From NCBI GenBank assembly GCA_026419785.1, contig JAODTK010005841.1, forward strand, positions 424,306 through 488,305: a stretch of 64,000 nucleotides of DNA, given 5' to 3'. The notes under the pieces are model-generated. The model searched no databases, had not been told where the DNA came from, and saw only the letters and a program-made list of their open reading frames with translations. Made by a program: the position numbers and the translations under genes. Numbering within the stretch: the first letter of the stretch is position 1; each line of letters starts with the position of its first letter. Source of the stretch: Sclerodactyla briareus (lineage: Eukaryota > Echinodermata > Holothuroidea > Dendrochirotida > Sclerodactylidae). This document shows positions 55,666 to 64,000 of this stretch, one piece after another.

Positions 55666-57179
55666 TGGCGCACAGGCGTTTGTTTAGCAAAGCACCGATG
55701 GTGCGCATATGAGTGAATGAGGCTGATACGAAGGTGAACAAAGTGAAAACAGGCTACAATATGGACAAGCAATAGTACGCAAATTACTGATCATGTTTTG
55801 GGGGGTGGCATTTGAAGTTATCTTTGGGAAAGCATCCTTATATTCTGAGAATTTTTTTTGCACAAAGCCTGTCTGCCTTTCAACCTACTAGCTTTGCATC
55901 AACAACATTATGTCTGTGATAAACAAATATCTGAAAGTGTCGTACATATGCCTCAATCATCTGAAAAACTCTTGTAACATTGATAAATATTCATCATATG
56001 CCCTTGAGGTTTAGTTTTCTTTACTTGATCCTGTAGTAAAAATTGGGCAACATAGGTGCGAACTGACGAATGAATAAATGCACACAAGTTTCAGGGTGGT
56101 AAATGTTGTTTACTATTCTCACACATATCTCACATAGATTCTGTTTATAAAAACAATTTCAAGCTATTCTTTCAATTACCCAAGTACTTACACATTTATA
56201 ACAAATTAACACCAAAAACATAGACGAGAGCTGTTCCACCTTCCCCCATAATGGGAAGTAAAGAAAACCCTGTGACCATGAATCTATCTGAAGGGTACAT
56301 CGCTTCATGGCAAAGAATTTCAATTAAAGGGGGGGTCAATAAAAAACTACACCTAACTTTTTGGACATTTATTGGGCATTCTATAGAAAATAGGCGACAT
56401 ATGCCAAATAAATAATGCAATGCAAACCAGTGTTGATTGCAGTTCTTACAACACTATAAAAAAAACACATATTCCTTACTCAAATTACATGTCCATATAT
56501 ATTCTCATCGAAAGTACATACACTATCACAAAGATACATTATTAGGCCAGAGAGCCTGTTTTCATTTTCACATCACTAGGAAGTGGAAAAAGTCAAGTCA
56601 AATAAAACAACGACTGTGCACAAAACTGGGAACCAATGGTTCAGTAGCTTCAAACCGACAAATTTTCAATATGTCTTGAACTGGGCACAGTATTCAAGGG
56701 CAGAACATGCAATTCTTTGCAATACTATCCTCACAATTTGAACATACTGCCTACGACCTCTTTGATGACCTTTCACCTCCAATTCCTGCACAACGCACTA
56801 TTCAATGATTCGCTGGTCATGTATCATTGGCAATCCGACCTGATCAGCAGAGGAGTAAGCGTTTCTGCAGTTTCCCACATCCTGGCCCCATGTGCCCCTT
56901 TAATCCATTTTATCGATGACCCAATAACCATGTGACAAGTTGGACAATCCATCAAAGCCCCCGCATGAACATATTGATGGCCACAAAATAGCATATGTTC
57001 ACAGACTGGATAGCTACAGAATAAATCCATAGCTCACAGCTTACTGCAGCTGGTTTGTGGCCCTGGCCTCCAAATAGCCGAACCCCCCCCCCCCATGGCC
57101 CTCGACTCAAGGACCAATACATGTAACGTTTGAAGAAAATCAACTGAAGCTTTGTGGGAGGAGATGCAGTTCAAGTCAC
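55666..57179. other. Unassigned DNA
   Basis: Open frames are under 81 codons and none resembles a known protein. A C10 tract lies near 57,085. No RNA gene recognised. Confidence 0.45.
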
Positions 57180-57960
57180 TATTTCTATTTGAAATTCATA
57201 AAATGGGCCACCCGGCCCAAGTGGGACCTTGGACCAAACACGCCTGAACAACCGAAAGAACGGCTGTCAGACCATCTTTTATGACCAAATGTCGCACTGT
57301 GCACCACAACTTGTAGTCGAGTGGAGCCATTTTGCGTAATTCCATCTGACGGGCCCCTGGACACCTGAAGTTACAGCCATCATTATGCCCGAACACAGCA
57401 CTTTGCAACAAATGTGTAGGAGATACATTTTTGCAGTATTTCCCTATATGTGACCCAAAGCCCCCGAAGTGGGGCCCCTAGCCCCACATACCCGAACACC
57501 TCAATTGTGGCCTCTACCCCCAACGACCGCAACGACCCATTACTTGGTAACTAAACTCATTAAAGATTATGGGAGGAGATGCATTTCAAGTACCATTGTT
57601 TGAAATTTCATGGAATTGGGCCCTCCGGCCCAGTTGGACATTGGATTAAAAAAAATCCTGAACACCCCGAAGAAACGGCTGTTGATCACAATATGCCCGA
57701 CCATCAGCACTGTGTCATCAAAATTTGTAGAAGTCGCGTTTTGCAGTTTCCACTTATTTTGCTCCTTTAATGGCCATTTGACCTTGACCTCCAGGTGGTT
57801 TATCGATGAACCCATCAGTAATTACATTATGACCCAAGTCTGGTTTGAGATAACAACACATGAAATTTTGTGGCCCCAAAAAGGAAAAGTTTACAGACTT
57901 GATAGATATAGAAAAAAGAGATATGACATAATGACATGGGCGTCACAATAGCTCCACCAT
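57180..57960. repeat. ~412-bp direct duplication
   Basis: 'cggcccaagtgggaccttgg' (57,213) and 'cggcccagttggacattgga' (57,625) begin blocks that both continue with 'cctgaaca', 'ccgaa(a)gaa(a)cggctgt' and 'atatgcccga'/'atgcccgaacac'-type text. They are also preceded by 'gtgggaggagatgcag(t)ttcaa' (57,155) and 'tgggaggagatgcatttcaa' (57,570). Similarity is about 75-80% by eye. The unit has TGACCTTGACC at 57,779. Noncoding. Confidence 0.7.
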
Positions 57961-60900
57961 CATGGAGTGTAGTACCTGTACCGTATAGTCGACAGACGCG
58001 CGATTAATGACGGTGTCGACAGGATAGACCGCGGGGGACAATGACAAATAGGTCACGTAACGTTACACGAAAAACTCAGCAAAAAAAGCATAACAGATGT
58101 TGAGATGAAGATGCAACTCCAAGTCTTCCATGTCTCGGTCTACTGCTATTCTCTTCTAACCATAAACACATACACACCAGGACCCTCTAGAAAGATTTGA
58201 GCCTGTTTTACAGGCCCAGACTAGGGCGCAGCCACTAGGGGGGTCGGGGGTTCGTGACCCCCACAACTTTTGGGAGGCCTCCATACATGATTGATTTTTC
58301 ACACGACAAAATGTTTCCATTTCACTGCTTTGGACCCCCCCAAAAACATTGCTCTTGACCCCCCCCCCCCCCAACACTTACCTTCAGACAGTGACGTGCC
58401 ATTGGGCTCAGATGCTTATCAATCATCAAAAGCATGACAAATCAGGAGAAATGTACTTGGCGTAAATGCTGGTCTTGGGCAGTTCGTTCTTTATGACCAC
58501 CTGATAGGGGCTGGCAAATGCAAGGTGGGCCCACGTATCACAAGAAAGTCCAATGTTCTTAGACTGTTTCCTTCTGCTATAGTCCGGCTATTTGTCGTAA
58601 CTTTCCGGGTACTCCTACGTTCTACAGTTCTACATTCGTTAATTGTTCGTTGTAATTTTTGTTACTATCTGTTTGATGTCCTTTAGTTCGTTCGTTGTTT
58701 TTACTGTTATCCATCCATTGTTTGTATCTTTGTAAATCGTTTTCGCTGTTGCGTTTCCGGTACGTTGCAACCCCCAGATGCGAGCCCGAAACATGAACCG
58801 GATACTGTTTTTGTGGCATATCTTGTCCTTTCTGCAATCCGGTGAGATTGACAAACCTTTACAAAAAAAACTCCCACATTACATGGAAATACTAGAAAAA
58901 CAAATATAAATATATCGGAACAAAAACTACAAACTACACATGGCGTCAATAGGAAACAATGTACTACAGACCTAAAAATGTAACAAAATATACAAAATGA
59001 AAGAAAACAACAAATTTTTAGGGATTGCGAATCAGCTAACCCCTTAGCCAATTTATTATGACTTACTTTTTTTATATCATGACTTGCATTCTTGTAATAT
59101 TGTATTCTACTCAAGTGACTGTCCATCAAACCATATTAAACAGCTCTGTTGATGGGCTGGAAAAATACTCCAACATTTCGATAATTTTCGCTAAATACTG
59201 CAAATGGCAATCGTTGATTAGCAGTGAATTTAAATGAATATGATCTGCACCATGGCAGGAACCAGAACCTTGCTAAACAGTAGTTGCTAGTCTGAATCAG
59301 GAATCCTCCTTCGTCAATCGCAAAAACACACGAATCCTTATTTTTGTGCTTCTCTTAATTCAATCTCAGATCTCAAGTGCAATTTCCTCAGGTGCAGTGA
59401 TTCGAGTATTGAGGAAAAAAAAAAATAGCAAAAATGAATGACTGATGTGGCAAAGAACATCTGCATTGAAAACCACCTATTGCACAGTGGATAACATTAG
59501 ATCCCTTACTCTGTTTAGCAGCGAGTCTGAGATGTATCTGCTCTATATAAAGTACAATGGACACGAAAAAACAAACTTTCCATAATTTGTTGGGAATATG
59601 TCAAAAGACACAATTGTCATTTGATTGCCGAAAAAACTGACATCAAATCCAGTGAAAATGGGATTTTTTACTGTACAGATTTGGGCCCCTAATGACGTCA
59701 CGAGGGACCTCCATTGCTAGATTGCGCCATGAGTGTGTTTGTATCAAACATGCCACATCAAAAAAGAAGATGGTTGATAATAGCAAGCACGGAATCAAGC
59801 ACTGACGCAAAGAGTGTGTGTGTTCAGATTTTTGCACGCACGTCTAAAGTAGCTACAGAGATTCTGTACAGAAACGACACACACTCAGGCCTCGTTTCAT
59901 GAAGCAAGGTTTTGGCGTGACGTGCGTTACACATGGAATGTAAGAAACAGGCTGCCTGTCCCATGCCATTATGGATAAACCTATTTCGGCCATGGCCAAT
60001 GGAAACAACAGACAAGTACAACCATCAATCAAAATTTTATTTTTGGGGGGATGCATTAACGTAACGTACAGAAACAGTCGAGGAATTTCAAAGAAGAAAG
60101 TTCATTCCGTGACCATTGGATACTTTAAATGGAGTCTCTTAAAGGGCATGTAATGAAAACCTATCAGGGATGAGGGATTTACCAACCCCAGGCTTGTGTG
60201 TATGATGCAGAGCCACAAATGAAACTCGATGCCTCCGAGGCATTCTGGTCAACACCTGAAAAAAGGGACATTGACATGGACGACAACTCAGGGGGAAGGG
60301 GAACAGCGACGTTGCATGAATCTCCGATTACAACTGTCCCAGGAAGTTGAAAAAACAATATTATACATGGTCACAATTGCTATGCAGTGTGAAACTTATT
60401 CCGATATACCATGACATATGCAAACACAGGAGAGATGGGCGGGGGGGATCAAGGATGGTTGGTGAAGAGAGAGTATGTCCTCTTCCCATGACAGATCAGG
60501 ATTAATTCCAGGGCCTGTCAGGGAATTATTCCTGCTCTTCTGCACTATCATCACTTCAAACATTCCGAGAAAACCCCTTTCCCTGATATTCCGATAATTT
60601 TCCCACGTCTAGAAAGACTTCAAATACAGTTTCCAGATTCCCTATAAGGCTCGGATCAGGTCTTCCATTACGAGCACCCCTGACAGTATACTCCACGCCT
60701 CACACGTAATACAGGACCCTTCAGTCGGCTTTAGGGATGATCCCAGGCAAGCAGTCATCTGGCTCTGGCCCAGCGTACAGGTCGCTCCCCTCCTCGACCT
60801 TCCTCCCCATCGTTCCTCGGAGTCAAACCTCCCCTTCCTATGGCTGGCTCAAAAGTTGCAGAGAGAGTACAGACGAACGTCATCAGAGGGACGGGAGACC

Positions 60901-62169
60901 CGAACAGTGAGGTGGTCACGATAGGCTGGGCGGTCCACATGGCCTGTTGGAAAACAAAGAGGAAAACTAGGAAAACTATTGATGGGCATTTGGACACAAG
61001 GCGTTTGACAGGGACGTAGTAGGAAATAAGACCAATGACGTGTGTATAGTTGTATTTTTTAGTTCCAGGGGGTTGTAACAGAATTAGGTAGTACAGTACT
61101 GTGGCCACCTAATATAGGAAGTCTTTAAAGACCCCTGGATATGATTGAACTCCAGGGCTCGATTTCACGGTCATCGATCGTCCGAGGACGAATGAAAATT
61201 CTGAACGACAACCAGTTTAGACATGATGGTTGTCCGCTGGACTACACTTTTTTAGTTACAATTTTCAAACCAGTCACGATTCCGGTTTACTTCAGGCACA
61301 ATGTATGCATCCTCATATCATTGTGGGTCAGACAACGCGAAAACACTGCAGGACATGAGGACAACGCTATTTTTGCAGCCCACACAACGATAACTTTCAA
61401 TTGACATGATTTGTCGAAACTGGTGTATGTACACCTCTTGTTAAACAATGTGGAATGGGACAAATTTACTGTAAAATAACGTTAAAATCTGCAATCTGAA
61501 AACATTAAAAATCATCAAATATGGAACAGGCATTTGTAGATGGTTAAATACCAACACATTTCACAAAAGACGGAATCAGGTTTTATTTGAAAGGTGTCTT
61601 CAGATGATCACTTTTCTTATCTAGGCTTTATATGGTCCCTGTTACAAAATCATAGCAAGCTCACTTAGCTTAGGCCTCCTGGCTTACCTTGTGGGATAGT
61701 GAAGCATTAACCTCATCATTTTGTTGTCTAATTTATTCACCAAATACAATTGTGCCGTGGGAAGAACGTTTCCACTATGGGCCAGAAAAATGGTGCCGTG
61801 AAGGATTTGCCCTTTCGGCGACAGTCATGTAGCTATGTGATGGAAGCAGGGACCCAGGGTACCCACTGCCTCCTAAACGGTTGTATGTAAATTGTGTAGG
61901 CATAGTTTGCAAGGCAGTCATTGGAGAGAGGGGGTCAGGGAGACAAAACTTTGATCAAGAGGGCGGACTGTAACCTCTTCAGCAAATACTCCTAATTGTT
62001 AAAAACTGGCAATGTGGCAATGGTTTCGGTGGTATGCATAGAAGACACTGCTTATCCATTGTCTGAGAATCCCCCTCCCCACATTTGAAACCAAGCGTTG
62101 TAAATAAGACTTGGTCTTTTAATCTTTTGAACAATGTGGCGTTACTGCTGCTCCTCATTTAAGGAGCCA
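57961..62169. other. Unassigned DNA
   Basis: No gene recognised. 58,200-58,385 contains G/C tracts and 'gggcgcagccactagggggg', typical of MITE ends, but I could not pair both ends. The 140-codon minus frame at 58,707-59,129 is Cys/Phe-rich and lacks any domain I know. 60,420-61,140 is moderately GC-rich with no long frame. Confidence 0.4.
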
Positions 62170-62765
62170 GAAGAAAACAAGGCGATCGCCCGCAGTGTCT
62201 CGCCTGGTTGCGGCGATCAGTTTCCATCTAATTCGTCACCATGCAAACAGTTACAAGGAATTTATGGTTGCTTTAACCAGATGGTGTATAGCATTTAACA
62301 CCCTATAATCAGTGATCAATTTCAAATTCATAAGGACTCATTAATGACAAGGTCGAAATGAAGAGTGAAGAGTTAAGTTTGTGCAAATGTGACTAAGATC
62401 GCCTGACTTATGCAAATTAGACACATATTCAACTTCCATTGACGCATTTGCTCATTCACATATCTAGGACCAACTAATACATGGGAATTCAACAACACTG
62501 AACTTTACATGAATTGAACAATTTATACACAATGATAAACCCCCAGTGACTTGACGGGGGGTTTGTAGTCAATGTTAGTTTACATTTTGGGGGAATAAAC
62601 AAGGTAGACCATACCAATTTCAAGCTTCAGGAAATCCCAAACCAACTTTGAATATTGGACAACACATGCGAAAATAGGACACACTGAATGCCCTCCAGTG
62701 TCCTCCACCTATGTGAATAATACAATGTATAGAGGAACTAACTCACAAGAGTGCTCTATTCACAG
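62170..62765 (-). repeat. F4 repeat, minus copy
   Basis: The reverse complement of 62,170-62,300 reads 'gttgcatggtgacgaatt'-like text and 'aaccaggcgagacactg(c/g)gg', matching the end of the plus copy at 16.55-16.61 kb ('gcacggtgactaatagatgg', 'aaccaggcgagacactgggg'). Further in, 'gcaaattagacacatattca' and 'gaatgccctccagtg' correspond to F4 core text. The opposite orientation and distance argue for separate insertions. Confidence 0.7.
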
Positions 62766-63109
62766 AAACGAGTGGTGATGGGATTGGAAAAAAATCTGAT
62801 CGATAACCGGGGAATTTCACATACATTATGCAAATTAGATCACCCAATTAGCATATTTGACGCTGGTGAAAAATCTAATCAGTACATTACTCATAGATCC
62901 CGCCATCTATGTGCCAAAACAAGTCACCATTTAGCAACCTACGGTTACTCTGTAATCTTGCAACGAGCCTGTGAACAAATAGATTACCTAAAATAGGCTA
63001 ATTCCGTCACTTAACTAGACACCTATGGAGGTAGACGCTACTGTTAATCCCCACTTTGCCAAAACCAATTTCTATTGTTTTTGCCCGTGAACTCCTTAAA
63101 TTAAGCACA

Positions 63110-64000
63110 TTTATCAAGACTTGACCGTCAACACATGAACAGGGTCAAATTGAGGTCAGGGGTCACACACATGAGGTCAACAATTATATCACAATGGTGA
63201 ACCTTCAGCTTCACAGATATTCAATCTCCGATTACGGCCAGGAAGAAACAGTTTTTGACCCCTAAGTGAATTGAATGACCTGTATATGACATGGCAGTTT
63301 TATGAAAAGTGTAACTCGCCATGTGATACATTCCACTCCTGAGAGCATTTGCATTTGCTAACCGCCCAGTGCTATGCCAAAAAAGTATTAAAATCAGTTT
63401 CTGACCCATACGTGACCTTGTAAGGGACCTTCAATGACATGGCGGCTCTTATAAAAATTGTACTCTCCAGGTATTGCATCCACTACTGAGCATCTTGCGT
63501 CCAAATGAACATGTCTAGATGTATGCGAAAAAGCTATTAAATTAAACTTTGACCCCTTGAATACCTCAGAGTTGCGTCCGATCGAGCCAGGAGTGGTTTC
63601 TCATAAAGCACACAAAGGTCTATCACATACCAAAAAAATCCGTTCTATTTTTTTTGCCCTAATTCCGTAAATAAAGCACATGTATTCAAGACTCAACCTT
63701 TAACCACATGCCCACCCGAAGAGGTCAAATTGAGGTCAGAGGTCACACCATGCAAGTCAACACGTATATCACAATGGTGTGAAACCTTCCTAGCCTTCAC
63801 AGATATTCAATTCTCCGATTAATGCCAAAAAACAGGTTTTGGACCCCCTTACATGACATTGGATGACCTCCAATACATGACAGTTTTATGAAAAAAGGGT
63901 AACTGGCCATGTGAGACATCCATATCACTTCCAGGAGCATGTGTTATTCTGATGAACACGCCCAGTGATATTGCCGGATAAGACCAAAATCAGTTTTGAC
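63110..64000. repeat. ~580-bp tandem repeat with AGGTCA boxes, cut by window end
   Basis: 'ggtcaaattgaggtcag' occurs at 63,143 and 63,723. The two copies share 'atatcacaatggtg', 'cttcacagatattcaat', 'ctccgatta', 'tgacagttttatgaaaa' (second), 'ggccatgtgagaca'-like text and 'aaaatcagtt'. A related partial unit lies between them (63,410-63,640). Each copy has three AGGTCA boxes within about 25 bp. It continues beyond the window. Confidence 0.8.

Noticed and set aside
58190-58385. MITE with poly-C tracts
   Set aside because: G/C tracts and 'gggcgcagccactagggg' look like MITE ends, but I could not pair two ends or find a second copy in the window.
58707-59129. 140-codon Cys/Phe-rich minus frame as a membrane protein
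   Set aside because: Hydrophobic runs come from T-rich DNA on the minus strand; no family resemblance and no neighbouring gene structure.
1-64000. CRISPR array, prophage or bacterial operon
   Set aside because: The tandem repeats have periods and divergence of eukaryotic satellites, no cas-like or phage-like frames exist, and the recognisable gene has a spliceosomal intron.

Overview
This is a eukaryotic nuclear window, most likely from a marine invertebrate and probably a non-vertebrate deuterostome (echinoderm, hemichordate or cephalochordate). The support is an intron-bearing animal gene of the dermatan-sulfate epimerase family, several non-LTR retrotransposon lineages, a DIRS-type tyrosine-recombinase retrotransposon, tRNA-derived SINE sequence, many short inverted-repeat elements, and a high density of microsatellites and TGACCT-rich dispersed repeats. 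There is no bacterial operon, phage or CRISPR content. The exact species cannot be read from the sequence.

Layout. 1-5.8 kb is gene-free and holds a 195-bp tandem repeat. 5.8-15.7 kb is a field of non-autonomous DNA elements: a poly-G MITE, a repeat whose second copy lies at 46.5 kb, an 864-bp element with 27-bp inverted ends, a 207-bp MITE, a 0.9-kb duplicated TGACC repeat, and a 1.67-kb element with CAGGG inverted ends. 15.8-22.4 kb is dispersed repeats, a LINE 3' end with an ATT tail, microsatellites and more MITE copies. 22.5-29.9 kb is a nest of minus-strand LINEs: an L1/Tx1-like element cut by a CR1/L2-like LINE and by a TGACC repeat, then another LINE cut by a plus-strand LINE tail. 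30.8-31.3 kb is a large foldback. 32.0-36.5 kb is one decayed minus-strand DIRS element (split terminal repeats, tyrosine recombinase, reverse transcriptase, N-terminal ORF) with a LINE tail inserted inside the recombinase. 36.5-40.3 kb is repeats and one tRNA-derived SINE. 40.6-46.5 kb is the only recognisable host gene. 46.5-64 kb is repeats and unassigned DNA.

The host gene encodes a DSE/DSEL-type protein: signal peptide, chondroitin-glucuronate C5-epimerase domain, two membrane segments, then a sulfotransferase-like domain with both PAPS-binding motifs. A phase-1 intron with a perfect GT-AG join separates the last ~60 codons. The epimerase motifs that carry the catalytic residues are retained, yet the long first exon is broken by about ten small frame shifts, several at homopolymers. 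Either the gene is recently dead or the assembly carries uncorrected indels. The transposon ORFs show the same frame breakage, so read-level evidence is needed before calling the gene a pseudogene.

I found no convincing novel multi-gene system. The most unusual things are the epimerase gene with its intron and repeat-abutted C-terminus, the nested DIRS/LINE structure with its split terminal repeats, the 864-bp inverted-repeat element, the 31-kb foldback, and the families of repeats loaded with nuclear-receptor-type AGGTCA half-sites.
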